Source of the DNA: Mycolicibacterium goodii
Lineage (GTDB): Bacteria > Actinomycetota > Actinomycetes > Mycobacteriales > Mycobacteriaceae
Direction of reading: 5' to 3'
Length of the DNA: 64,000 nucleotides
Assembly (NCBI RefSeq): GCF_022370755.2
Contig: NZ_CP092364.2
Coordinates: 6,014,001 to 6,078,000 of the forward strand
A program made the position numbers and the translations under genes. Below, piece after piece: positions 16,663-24,826 of this stretch. The notes below the pieces were generated by a model. That model had not been told where the DNA came from. It searched no databases and was given only the letters and a program-made list of their open reading frames with translations. Every line of letters begins with the position of its first letter. Positions within the stretch are counted from its first letter, which is position 1.

Positions 16663-17307
16663 ATGACCGACGTTTCCCGATCTGATTCCGGATCGTTCGT
16701 CCCGCAGGACCGTCCCCGCACCTACCGGTGGCGTGTCGTCGACATCGTGGTGGCCAGCGTGCTCGCGGTCGCCGCGGGCCTGGTGTTCGTGATGTGGAAC
16801 ATCGCGTCCAACCCGATCGGTGCGCCGCTGTCGGCCGCACTACCGGGCTTGCAGGCCCTGCTCGGCGGCGGGTGGCTGTTCGCCGGTGTGCTCACCGCGT
16901 TGGTCATCCGCAAGCCGGGCGCCGCGCTGTACGGCGAACTGGTCGCCGCGACGGTGTCGGCGCTCGTCGGCAACCAATGGGGTGTGCTCACGCTCGAATC
17001 GGGGCTGGTGCAGGGGCTGGGTGCCGAGCTGGTGTTCGCGATGTTCCTCTACCGGGCGTGGAACCTTCCGGTCGCGATGCTGTCCGGGGCCGTCGCCGGG
17101 CTCGCGCTGGCGATCAACGACCTCGTCCTGTGGTATCCGGGTTCCGCGGCCACGTTCTCGCTGATCTACACGGTCTCGGCCGTCCTGTCCGGCGCCGTCG
17201 TCGCCGGTGCGCTGTCGTGGTACGCGGTCCGCGGCCTGGCCAAGACCGGTGCCCTGTCCCGGTTCGCGTCCGGCCGGGCGGGGGCGCGCACCAGCCCATC
17301 CAGATGA
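16663..17307 (+). CDS. ykoE: ECF-type thiamine/precursor transporter substrate-binding membrane subunit YkoE
   Basis: The 214-residue membrane protein has five to six helices with the conserved GGGWLFAGVLTALVIRKPGAA and GALYGELVAATVSALVGNQWG regions of YkoE, the S component of the YkoEDC importer. A TPP riboswitch immediately upstream supports thiamine or hydroxymethylpyrimidine as cargo. Its stop overlaps the ykoD start by ATGA, so the three subunits are translationally coupled. Confidence 0.92.
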   Translation: MTDVSRSDSGSFVPQDRPRTYRWRVVDIVVASVLAVAAGLVFVMWNIASNPIGAPLSAALPGLQALLGGGWLFAGVLTALVIRKPGAALYGELVAATVSALVGNQWGVLTLESGLVQGLGAELVFAMFLYRAWNLPVAMLSGAVAGLALAINDLVLWYPGSAATFSLIYTVSAVLSGAVVAGALSWYAVRGLAKTGALSRFASGRAGARTSPSR

Positions 17308-18803
17308 GGCCGACGATGAGCCCCGACGTGAGTGCACCGCGGGCCGGCGCAGCCGTCGCCGCACAGGGTTGGTCCTGGCGCCACGCCGGCCGGTCTCGGT
17401 GGGCACTGCGGGATTTCGACGTCTCGATCGCATCGGGAGAGCGGGTTCTGCTCCTCGGCGCCAGCGGATCGGGCAAATCGACGCTGCTGCACGGGCTGGC
17501 CGGAGTGCTCGGGGACAGCGAGGACGGCGAAGAAGCCGGACGGCTGCTGGTCGACGGTGCGCCGCCCACCCAACGGCGCGACCGGATCGGCATGGTTCTG
17601 CAGAACCCGGACTCGCAGGTCATCCTGTCGCGTGTCGGCGACGACGTGGCGTTCGGCATGGAGAACTTCAACGTCGCACCACAGGCCATCTGGCCGCGGG
17701 TGCGAAGCGCGCTCGCCGCGGTGGGGTTGACCGTTCCGCTGATGCACGACACCGGTCGGCTCTCCGGTGGGCAGCAGCAGCGATTGGCGCTCGCCGGCGT
17801 GCTCGCGATGAACCCAGGCCTGATCCTGCTCGACGAGCCGACCGCCAACCTCGATCCCGCGGGTGTGCTCGAGGTCCGAGACGCCGTGGCCGCGGCCGCC
17901 GACCGGACCGGTGCCACCATGATCGTCGTCGAGCACCGCACCGCGGTATGGCTGCCCGTCGTCGACCGCGTGATCGTGCTGGGCACGGCAGGTGAGATCG
18001 TCGCCGACGGCCCCGCCGCGGACACGCTGGCACAACAACGGGCTCGATTGACCGACGCCGGGGTGTGGGTGCCCGGTGTCGAACTGCCGCACATGGCGCG
18101 GGCGGCCACGCCCGGGCCTGCGTTGCTGTCCGCGGCCGAGGTGTCGGTCGGGTATCGCGGGGGACCGGTCACCGAGCGGCTGACGTTCGACATCGACCGC
18201 GCGGCGACCACCGTGGTCACCGGACCCAACGGCGCCGGAAAGTCCGCGCTGGCACTGACACTCGGCGGTCTGCTGGCGCCCCGTGGCGGCCGGTTCACCG
18301 CCGACGCCGAGTTCGCGCCCGCGCCGCACCGGCGCGAACCGGTGCGGTGGCGTTCCCGTGAACTGCTCACCCGCATCGGCAGCGTGTTCCAGAACCCCGA
18401 GCACCAGTTCCTCACCGGCAGTGTGCGCGACGAGTTGGCACTCGGTCCCCGTGCGCTCAAGCGGGATCCGGCAGCGGTCACCGCGGTGTGCGACGAACTG
18501 CTGGAGCGCCTGCATTTGTCGGAGTTGGCAGACGTGAACCCCTACACGCTGTCGGGCGGTCAGAAACGCCGCCTGTCGGTCGCCACGGTGCTGGCCACAC
18601 AGCCTCAGCTGATAGTCCTCGACGAGCCCACGTTCGGGCAGGACCGCACCACGTGGGAGGAACTCGTCAGGCTGCTCGCCGAGATCGCCGACGAGGGCAC
18701 CGCGGTGGTGGCGGTCACCCACGATCTCGATTTCGCCGACCTTCTGGCCGATCGGCACATCGAGATATCGGCGCCCGAGGCACTCGCGAAGGCGGGACGA
18801 TGA
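17304..18803 (+). CDS. ykoD: thiamine/precursor ABC transporter ATP-binding protein YkoD (double ATPase)
   Basis: The 499-residue protein fuses two ABC ATPase domains, as usual for YkoD. Domain 1 has Walker A GASGSGKST, signature LSGGQQQRLA and Walker B GLILLDEPTANLD. Domain 2 has Walker A GPNGAGKSA, signature LSGGQKRRLS and Walker B LIVLDEPTFGQD. I chose the ATG at 17304, which overlaps the ykoE stop by ATGA; an in-frame ATG at 17316 is the alternative. It energises YkoE/YkoC uptake at the membrane. The much longer upstream frame is out of register with ykoE and is not real. Confidence 0.93.
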   Translation: MRPTMSPDVSAPRAGAAVAAQGWSWRHAGRSRWALRDFDVSIASGERVLLLGASGSGKSTLLHGLAGVLGDSEDGEEAGRLLVDGAPPTQRRDRIGMVLQNPDSQVILSRVGDDVAFGMENFNVAPQAIWPRVRSALAAVGLTVPLMHDTGRLSGGQQQRLALAGVLAMNPGLILLDEPTANLDPAGVLEVRDAVAAAADRTGATMIVVEHRTAVWLPVVDRVIVLGTAGEIVADGPAADTLAQQRARLTDAGVWVPGVELPHMARAATPGPALLSAAEVSVGYRGGPVTERLTFDIDRAATTVVTGPNGAGKSALALTLGGLLAPRGGRFTADAEFAPAPHRREPVRWRSRELLTRIGSVFQNPEHQFLTGSVRDELALGPRALKRDPAAVTAVCDELLERLHLSELADVNPYTLSGGQKRRLSVATVLATQPQLIVLDEPTFGQDRTTWEELVRLLAEIADEGTAVVAVTHDLDFADLLADRHIEISAPEALAKAGR

Positions 18804-19582
18804 GCATCGCGGTCGACGGCGCGCCCATCCGGCGTGTGGGCATCAATCCGGTCGCGAAACTCACGGCCGCGCTCATTCTCGCGCTCGGCCTGGTGCTCAG
18901 CGTCGACTGGGTGTCGGCGGCGACCGCGCTCGCGCTCGAAGTTCTTCTCCTGCTTGCGCTTCGGGTACCGATCCGCACGCTCGTCACCCGCGGTGTGCTC
19001 GTGCTGCTGGCAGCCACGCTGACCGGGATCACGATCCTGCTGTACGGCGAGGCGAGCGGCAGCGTGCACTGGCATTTTCTGCTCATCACCGTCAGCGACG
19101 GTTCGATCGCGTTGGCACTGGCCACATTTCTGCGCGTACTGGCCATCGCGCTGCCGTCGGTGATTCTGTTCATCGACACCGATCCGACCGAACTCGCCGA
19201 CGGCCTCGGGCAGGTGGTGCGGCTGCCGGCCCGCTTCGTGCTGGGCGCGCTGGCCGGACTGCGCCTGGTGGGTCTGCTCGGTCAGGACTGGCGTCACCTC
19301 GGCTATGCGCGCCGCGCGCGGGGCGTCGCCGACCAGGACCGGCTGCGCCGTTTCGCCGCACAGGGTTTTGCTCTGCTGGTCTCGGCGGTGCGTCGCGGGT
19401 CCACGCTGGCGACCGCCATGGAGGCCCGTGGGTTCGGTGCATACCCGACCCGGACGTGGGCCCGGCCGTCGCGATTCGGGATGCGCGAATTCGCGCTGAT
19501 CTGCTCGGCTTTCGTGATCGCGGCCGTGGCGATCACGGTGTCGGTCACCACCGGTCACTGGAACTTCATTGGCCACCGCTGA
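18800..19582 (+). CDS. ykoC: ECF transporter transmembrane (T) protein YkoC
   Basis: The 260-residue membrane protein has about five helices and the cytoplasmic ATPase-coupling motifs of ECF T components (ARRARGV and MEARGFGAYPTR, the two Ala-Arg-Gly-like coupling helices). It starts at the ATG at 18800 that overlaps the ykoD stop (ATGA), completing the YkoEDC importer controlled by the TPP riboswitch. A small kinase gene overlaps its 3' end. Confidence 0.92.
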   Translation: MSIAVDGAPIRRVGINPVAKLTAALILALGLVLSVDWVSAATALALEVLLLLALRVPIRTLVTRGVLVLLAATLTGITILLYGEASGSVHWHFLLITVSDGSIALALATFLRVLAIALPSVILFIDTDPTELADGLGQVVRLPARFVLGALAGLRLVGLLGQDWRHLGYARRARGVADQDRLRRFAAQGFALLVSAVRRGSTLATAMEARGFGAYPTRTWARPSRFGMREFALICSAFVIAAVAITVSVTTGHWNFIGHR

Positions 19583-20087
19583 TGTGCTCGGTGCGCTGAG
19601 CGACGACGCGCGCACAGTATTGATCGACGGACGTTCCGGGTCCGGTAAGACCACGTTGGCCCGGAAAATGAGCCAGGACTGGGAGTGCAGCGTGGTCGTG
19701 AGCCTCGATGACATCTACCCGGGCTGGGACGGGCTGGCGTGGGCCGTCGATCACGTCCGGGAAGCCCTGCTGGAACCGCGTGCCTGTGGCCGGGCGGGCC
19801 GGTGGCGGCGCTGGGACTGGGCGAGCGGGCGTCCGGCCGGGTGGCACACCGTCGAGCCTCATCAGCGTCTGATCGTCGAGGGTGTCGGCGCGCTGACCGC
19901 GGCGAACCGTGCGCTGGCCGACCTCGGGATCTGGCTGGAGGCCCAGGAGTTGGATCGCAAGCGCCGCGCGCTGCTGCGCGACGGTGACACTTACGCACCG
20001 CACTGGGAGCGATGGGCGAAACAGGAAGAGGAGTTCATCGCGCGGTACGACCCGCGTTCGGTCGCCGACATAATCGTCACGACGTAG
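19569..20087 (+). CDS. P-loop nucleoside/uridine-kinase-like protein
   Basis: This 172-residue protein has a Walker A motif GRSGSGKTTLARKM (residues 21-34), a DDIYPGWDG segment like the Asp-containing acceptor loop of uridine/AAA-type kinases, and YDPRSVADIIV near its end. It starts with TTG at 19569, 14 bp inside ykoC, so it is part of the thiamine operon transcript. A vitamin-related or nucleoside kinase role is possible; the substrate is not evident. A long perfect stem-loop follows the stop. Confidence 0.8.
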   Translation: MATADVLGALSDDARTVLIDGRSGSGKTTLARKMSQDWECSVVVSLDDIYPGWDGLAWAVDHVREALLEPRACGRAGRWRRWDWASGRPAGWHTVEPHQRLIVEGVGALTAANRALADLGIWLEAQELDRKRRALLRDGDTYAPHWERWAKQEEEFIARYDPRSVADIIVTT

Positions 20088-20095
20088 TTTCGCGT

Positions 20096-20141
20096 GTAAC
20101 GCCATGGCGGAAATCCGCACGATTTTCCGCCATGGCGTTAC
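20096..20141. terminator. long perfect stem-loop between convergent genes
   Basis: Arms GTAACGCCATGGCGGAAA (20096-20113) and TTTCCGCCATGGCGTTAC (20124-20141) pair perfectly over 18 bp around a 10-nt loop. It lies between the convergent kinase and DUF2236 genes and can act in both directions. No strong U-tract follows, as is common for mycobacterial terminators. Confidence 0.75.
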
Positions 20142-20181
20142 GAGCGGCGACCATCCGGCTTTGCGGTAGGAATCTGGGCCC

Positions 20182-21081
20182 TCAGACAGCTGATTTCTCG
20201 TTGATCGATTTGTCGAGCACTTCGAGCTTGCCGAGGATCGGGGTCAACGGGTACCGGTCCAACTGTCGACGCAGGCGCAGATCGACGATGTAGGCGCGGT
20301 AGAAGCACTTCAGCACGAACGGGTTGACGAGGTCGATGAGGCGTAGGGCCCTGAGCAACAGTTGGTATCGACGTTGATCGGCGTCGCTCCAGGTCCAACC
20401 CATTAGTTCGCGGAACTCCGGCGGCAGGCTGCCCCGGGTGCCGAAGGAGAACAGTCCGCCCAGTGGTCGCGTGACGATCCGGACCGGCTTACCCCAGGCC
20501 TCTTCCAGGAAGCTCAGATCGGCCAGTGAGATCAGGTCTTCCCGGACCTCCGGCGCGATGGACAGCTCGCTTTTCTGCTGCTCCCAATACCGAGCGAACT
20601 CTGCCCATGTCTGCGGCCAGTCGCCGTCTTTGACGTTGACACCGGTCGCGAGCGGTGCCGCCGCGACCGTCAGACGGTCCAGTGTGGCGGTGTCCAGCGG
20701 TCCGTACAGCAGTGTGTACTGGTCGAGGTAATACCGGAACAGGCATGCGGCAACCCACTTCTGGAGCCGCTGCGCGTTGCCGCTGTAGCGAACCGGGCTG
20801 TCCGGCGTGGAATGCACGGCCGCGTGGACGATCGCGAGTTCGCGACGATAGGCGTCGCGGTCCTCGTCACTTCCCATCACGGCCAACGCAAGGTACTGAC
20901 CGGTGGTTCGCGCCCGTTTGACGGGGCGACGTCGCGGACTCCCCGAAACCACGCGACTCTCGTTGACACCATGGCCGACGCCGGGCAGCGCCAGCTGCAT
21001 GATGATGTTTGCCACCTGATTCGTCAGGCCCACCACGGTCAACAGATCCGCCAGCTCCGCCGGCGTGCGCTTGCGCTCCAT
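20182..21081 (-). CDS. DUF2236 (MpaB/latex-clearing-like) oxygenase family protein
   Basis: The 299-residue protein fits the DUF2236 family, which includes rubber oxygenases and MpaB-like fungal enzymes: ESRVVSGSPRRRPVKRARTT near the N-terminus, then AYRRELAIVHAAVH, and WVAACLFRYYLDQYTLLYG, followed by a helical C-terminus. Members can bind haem and oxidise isoprenoid or lipid substrates, but many mycobacterial ones are uncharacterised. The ATG at 21081 is my choice; a GTG at 21153 would add 24 residues of poor quality. It stands alone, convergent with the thiamine operon. Confidence 0.75.
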   Translation of the reverse strand: MERKRTPAELADLLTVVGLTNQVANIIMQLALPGVGHGVNESRVVSGSPRRRPVKRARTTGQYLALAVMGSDEDRDAYRRELAIVHAAVHSTPDSPVRYSGNAQRLQKWVAACLFRYYLDQYTLLYGPLDTATLDRLTVAAAPLATGVNVKDGDWPQTWAEFARYWEQQKSELSIAPEVREDLISLADLSFLEEAWGKPVRIVTRPLGGLFSFGTRGSLPPEFRELMGWTWSDADQRRYQLLLRALRLIDLVNPFVLKCFYRAYIVDLRLRRQLDRYPLTPILGKLEVLDKSINEKSAV

Positions 21082-21220
21082 GACGTGCCCACTTCGGCGT
21101 CGAGTCGTGCCCACGGCTTGATGGTGGCACACATGAACCGAAACTGTACACACTTGTTCTCACTTTTCTGGAAGCGTGCGTACACGCCGGTTCGGTCGAC
21201 CCGTTGAGGCGAGATGGTGG

Positions 21221-22060
21221 TTACGGCCGGGACGTCGTGGCAGATATTGCAAGGAGTCGGCGCATCGCCTCTCCCAGGATGCGGGCGGCTTGTCCCAGCG
21301 GCCGTTCGGCGAGTTCCACCGTCGGCGCCTCGACCGACAGGGGGATACCTGCGGGCAGGGCAGAGATGAGCCGCTTGAGATCGAGTTCGCCGGTGCCGGG
21401 GATCATGCGCGCCGACCTGGCCTCCAGGCGCAGCGCTTCCACCGTGCGTGGGGCCGCCGACCGACCGTCGCTGATCTGTGCATACGGCAGTGCCGACGCG
21501 GGAATGCCGGCAAGGATGTCCCACTCGGCCCCGGCGCGGAAGAACTGCAGGAAGTCGACGAGTATCGCCAGGTTGTCGCGGCCGACGGCGCGTGTCACGT
21601 CCACGGCGTCGGCGAGGCTGGTGATCGCCGAATAGGTGATGAACTCGATCGGTAGCGTCAACCCGTACTCGGCGGCGCGGTCCGCGAACTGGCCCAGGGT
21701 GTCGACCAGCCTGGTCCGGTCGTGGTCGTAGCCGACGGTCAGAACGTAATCGGCGCCCAACTCCGCGGTGGTCTGAAGCGCAGGATCGAGGCTGGCCAGG
21801 TCGGTATCCGGCCGGATCCACACCGCTTCGACATCGAGAAGTCGCACGCCGTTGCCGTGCAGGTGGCGTGCGAAGCGGCGACGCATGTCCGGGTCGCGGA
21901 CGAGGTCGAACACCGCCTCACCCTGATCCACCGGGACGATGCGCACACCGCACATGTCGAATCCACCCTCGGCTGCCGCCTCAACCAGTTCGAACGGCGT
22001 GGCGTCGAGTCTCGTGAGGTGGTGCAGCGAAAGATGCTGCGTTCCAATCTGTTCGGACAT
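21221..22060 (-). CDS. sugar phosphate isomerase/epimerase-like TIM-barrel protein
   Basis: The 279-residue protein belongs to the xylose-isomerase-like (AP endonuclease 2) TIM-barrel family: LHHLTRLDATPFELVEAAAE, LPIEFITYSAI, NLAILVDFLQF and PYAQISDGRS supply the Glu/Asp/Asp cluster that would bind a divalent metal. Relatives occur in inositol and aromatic/carbohydrate catabolism. It is divergent from the hydroxyquinol genes and shares their 190-bp promoter region, with two palindromes, so co-regulation is likely. The reaction is not assigned. Confidence 0.8.
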   Translation of the reverse strand: MSEQIGTQHLSLHHLTRLDATPFELVEAAAEGGFDMCGVRIVPVDQGEAVFDLVRDPDMRRRFARHLHGNGVRLLDVEAVWIRPDTDLASLDPALQTTAELGADYVLTVGYDHDRTRLVDTLGQFADRAAEYGLTLPIEFITYSAITSLADAVDVTRAVGRDNLAILVDFLQFFRAGAEWDILAGIPASALPYAQISDGRSAAPRTVEALRLEARSARMIPGTGELDLKRLISALPAGIPLSVEAPTVELAERPLGQAARILGEAMRRLLAISATTSRP

Positions 22061-22090
22061 GTTCCAGGCGGTCCTTCTCTGCTGGGGCGA

Positions 22091-22114
22091 CCGGATTCGC
22101 AGGGTCGAATCCGG
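22091..22114. promoter_or_regulatory. inverted repeat in the isomerase 5' region
   Basis: CCGGATTCG and CGAATCCGG are perfect 9-bp arms with a 6-bp spacer, 31 bp upstream of the isomerase ATG. It could be an operator or an RNA hairpin. It is distinct from the neighbouring 17-bp palindrome at 22159. Confidence 0.55.
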
Positions 22115-22158
22115 TCCTTGCGACTGTATGCGCGACGGCAGAAGCCACGGTGCCTTCG

Positions 22159-22175
22159 CTGCCGCTCAGCGGCAG
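22159..22175. promoter_or_regulatory. 17-bp palindrome CTGCCGCTCAGCGGCAG, shared operator copy 1
   Basis: It is a perfect palindrome around a central C, located between the divergent isomerase and SnoaL/dioxygenase starts. A 15-of-17 match recurs at 27968-27984 in front of the alpha/beta-hydrolase operon, suggesting one regulator for both, with the IclR protein at 28081 as candidate. Confidence 0.65.
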
Positions 22176-22251
22176 TCGAGTGTGTCCCTCGTCTCGGCGT
22201 GCACCGCACTATGCAGTGCAGCGCAACGAGTGCCATGCAGACGGAGGTCAC

Positions 22252-22869
22252 ATGCCGAACACAGACTTGGATCGAATCGCGATCCGCCAACTGATCGAGA
22301 ACTGGGCGGTGTGGCGCGACGCCGGAGACTGGGAGCGGTTCGCGACGGTGTGGCATCCCGTCGACGGATGGATGAGCGCGACATGGTTCCAGGGGCCCGC
22401 GACGGAGTTCATCGAGCAGAGCCGCCGCGGTTTCGACGCAGGCGTTTCCATCCTGCATTTCCTCGGTGGGCACACCGCCGACATCGCCGACGATCGCGCG
22501 GTCGCGCAGACCAAGATGACGATCGGTCAACGGGCCGTGGTGGACGGTGTGGAGGTGGACGTCACCTGTACGGGCCGCTTCTACGATTTCATCGCCCGGT
22601 ATGGCGACCGCTGGACCATCGTGCGGCGCCAGCCCATCTACGAGAAGGACCGGCTCGATGTGGTGGATCCGTCGGCGACGCTCGCCTTGGACACCGATCT
22701 GCTGGCCAGATTCCCGCTCGGATATCGCCACCTGGGTTATCTGCAGACGAAGTCGGGTTTCACGGTCAAGCTGGGCTTACCAGGTTTGACGGGGGAAGCG
22801 GTCGAGCGTCTCTATCAAGAAGGCGAGAAGTGGTTGGCCGGTTCGCAGACCGCGGGGGATCCGCGATGA
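22252..22869 (+). CDS. SnoaL-like / nuclear-transport-factor-2 fold protein
   Basis: The ATG at 22252 follows ACGGAGGT. The 205-residue protein resembles the NTF2-like fold: LDRIAIRQLIENWAVWRDAGDWERFATVWHP at the N-terminus, a central beta region, and VTCTGRFYDFIARYGDRWTIVRRQPIY. Such proteins can be small hydrolases, isomerases or dehydratases, and appear in aromatic ring-cleavage clusters. Its stop overlaps the dioxygenase start by ATGA, so it is coupled to hydroxyquinol cleavage; the chemical role is unknown. Confidence 0.85.
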   Translation: MPNTDLDRIAIRQLIENWAVWRDAGDWERFATVWHPVDGWMSATWFQGPATEFIEQSRRGFDAGVSILHFLGGHTADIADDRAVAQTKMTIGQRAVVDGVEVDVTCTGRFYDFIARYGDRWTIVRRQPIYEKDRLDVVDPSATLALDTDLLARFPLGYRHLGYLQTKSGFTVKLGLPGLTGEAVERLYQEGEKWLAGSQTAGDPR

Positions 22870-23741
22870 CCATCACCGGGTTACACGAACAGAACTCGGC
22901 TGACGTGGTTGTGGACAGCTTCCGTGACACCCCCGACGAGCGACTCAAGACCGTGCTGAGCAGCCTCGTCGAGCATCTGCACGCATTCGTCAAAGACGTC
23001 GAGCCGACGCACCTCGAGTGGGAACAGGCGATTGCGTTCCTGACCGCGGTGGGGCACATGTGCGACGACACCCGTCAGGAGTTCGTTCTGCTCTCGGATG
23101 TGCTGGGTGTGTCGATGCTCGTCGATGCGATCAACAACCGCAGATCCGAGACCGCCACCGACACCACGGTTCTCGGGCCCTTCCACATGGTCTCCTCACC
23201 GGCGCGTGAGCTCGGCGCCAACATCTCACTCGACGCCGTGGGCGAGCCGTGTGTGTTCGCGGGTCAGGTGCGGTCGGTGGACGGGACTCCCTTGGCCGGC
23301 GCCCGCGTGGACGTTTGGCAGGCCAACGGTGCGGGCTTCTACGACGTCCAGCAACCCGACCTGCAGCCGGAACGCAACCTGCGCGGCCTGTTCGTCGCGG
23401 ACCACGACGGTCGCTTCTGGCTGCGGACGGTGGTACCGCGTTTCTACCCGATCCCGGATGACGGACCGGTCGGGAAACTACTGGCAGCCACGAAGCGGCA
23501 TCCCAACCGGCCGGCCCACATCCACGTGATCGCCGAGGCCGACGGGCATGCGCCGGTGACCACCCACGTATTCGTCGAGGACAGTCCGTATCTGGACTCC
23601 GACACCGTGTTCGGGGTGAAGGAGTCGTTGATCCGGCCGGTGGTGCTGGTCGATGACCCGCGCCGCGCCGACCAGTATGAAGTGGCCAACCCGTTCCAGC
23701 TCATCGAGTTCGACGTCATACTGGACCCGGTCGCCTCATGA
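22866..23741 (+). CDS. intradiol ring-cleavage dioxygenase (hydroxyquinol 1,2-dioxygenase-like)
   Basis: The 291-residue protein has the catechol dioxygenase N-terminal dimerisation helix domain and the non-haem Fe(III) ligands of intradiol enzymes: Tyr159 in GAGFYDVQ, Tyr194 in PRFYPIPDDGP, His218 and His220 in RPAHIHVIA. It likely cleaves hydroxyquinol to maleylacetate, because the next gene is a maleylacetate reductase; catechol cleavage is the alternative. ATGA overlaps join it to the genes on both sides. Confidence 0.9.
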   Translation: MTITGLHEQNSADVVVDSFRDTPDERLKTVLSSLVEHLHAFVKDVEPTHLEWEQAIAFLTAVGHMCDDTRQEFVLLSDVLGVSMLVDAINNRRSETATDTTVLGPFHMVSSPARELGANISLDAVGEPCVFAGQVRSVDGTPLAGARVDVWQANGAGFYDVQQPDLQPERNLRGLFVADHDGRFWLRTVVPRFYPIPDDGPVGKLLAATKRHPNRPAHIHVIAEADGHAPVTTHVFVEDSPYLDSDTVFGVKESLIRPVVLVDDPRRADQYEVANPFQLIEFDVILDPVAS

Positions 23742-24817
23742 TGCGCGACTTCGTCCACGAAAACCGCCCGGTACGCGTGGTTTTCGCGACCGGTGCCACA
23801 CAATTCCTACCGCGTGAAGTCACGCGGTTACAGCTGCGCAGGCTGTTCGTCGTGTGCACGCCAGGGCAGGCCGCGCTTGCTGCCGCGGTCACCACACCGC
23901 TGGGACCGGCCGTCGCCGCCATCCACCCGCGCGCGGCGATGCACGTCCCGCGTGCGGTCGCCGACGCGGCCGTCGCCGCCGCCCGCAGTGTGGACGCCGA
24001 CGGTTGCCTGGCCATCGGTGGTGGATCGGCGATCGGCCTGGCCAAGGCCGTTGCCAGGGACACGGGCATCCCGATCATCGCCGTACCCACGACATACGCC
24101 GGTTCCGAGATGACGACGGTGTTCGGTGTGACCGACGCGGGCCGCAAGAGCACGGGCCGCGACGACCGCGTGCTGCCCGCCGTGGTGATCTACGACCCGC
24201 AACTCACCGTATCGCTGCCATCCGCGACGGCCGTCGTGAGCGGATTCAATGCGATCGCGCATGCCGCGGAGGCACTGTACGCACCGGACTGCTCACCGGT
24301 GACAGCGTTGGTGGCCGTCGAGTCGGTGCGGGCCCTCGCGGAGGCATTACCCCGTGTCGCCGCCGACCCGGGCGATCTCGACGCCAGGTCCGAAGCCCTC
24401 TACGGCGCCTGGCTGGCAGGGACGGCGCTCGGGGCGACCACGATGTCGTTGCACCATCAGCTGTGCCACATCCTCGGGGGCACATTCGATCTGCCCCATG
24501 CCGAGACCCACACCGCCGTCCTGCCGCACGTGCTGGCACTCAACCTCACGGCCGCACCACACGCCCGCAACGCCCTGCGGCGTGCGCTCGACACAGCCGA
24601 CCCGGCCGCGCGCTTGTTCGAACTGGCCCGGAATCTCGGCGCCGAGATGGCGCTGAAGAACCTCGGTATGCCCGAGGACGGACTGCAAGCCGTTGTGCGA
24701 CAGGCGCTCAAAGCGCCATACCACAACCCGGTAGCGGTCACCGAAACCGAACTGCGTCTTCTCCTCGGCAACGCCTTCGCGGGCATCGCCGCCCGAACCG
24801 AATCCACTCAACGATAA
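23738..24817 (+). CDS. maleylacetate reductase
   Basis: The 359-residue iron-alcohol-dehydrogenase-family enzyme has GGGSAIGLAKAVARDTG for NAD(P)H binding and AVPTTYAGSEMT characteristic of maleylacetate reductases, with metal-site histidines in HAAEALY, SLHHQLCHILGG and HAETHTAVLPHV. It reduces maleylacetate to 3-oxoadipate. It starts at the ATG at 23738 that overlaps the dioxygenase stop (ATGA), and together they form the core of a hydroxyquinol pathway. Confidence 0.92.
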   Translation: MMRDFVHENRPVRVVFATGATQFLPREVTRLQLRRLFVVCTPGQAALAAAVTTPLGPAVAAIHPRAAMHVPRAVADAAVAAARSVDADGCLAIGGGSAIGLAKAVARDTGIPIIAVPTTYAGSEMTTVFGVTDAGRKSTGRDDRVLPAVVIYDPQLTVSLPSATAVVSGFNAIAHAAEALYAPDCSPVTALVAVESVRALAEALPRVAADPGDLDARSEALYGAWLAGTALGATTMSLHHQLCHILGGTFDLPHAETHTAVLPHVLALNLTAAPHARNALRRALDTADPAARLFELARNLGAEMALKNLGMPEDGLQAVVRQALKAPYHNPVAVTETELRLLLGNAFAGIAARTESTQR

Positions 24818-24826
24818 GGACCCACG

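Noticed and set aside
16728..17303. N-terminal extension of YkoD
   Set aside because: It lies within ykoE in another frame and has no domain; the ATGA-overlapping start at 17304 fits YkoD architecture.
22091..22114. Possible tRNA T-arm (CGAATCC)
   Set aside because: No acceptor stem, D-arm or anticodon arm surrounds it; a simple inverted repeat is the better description.
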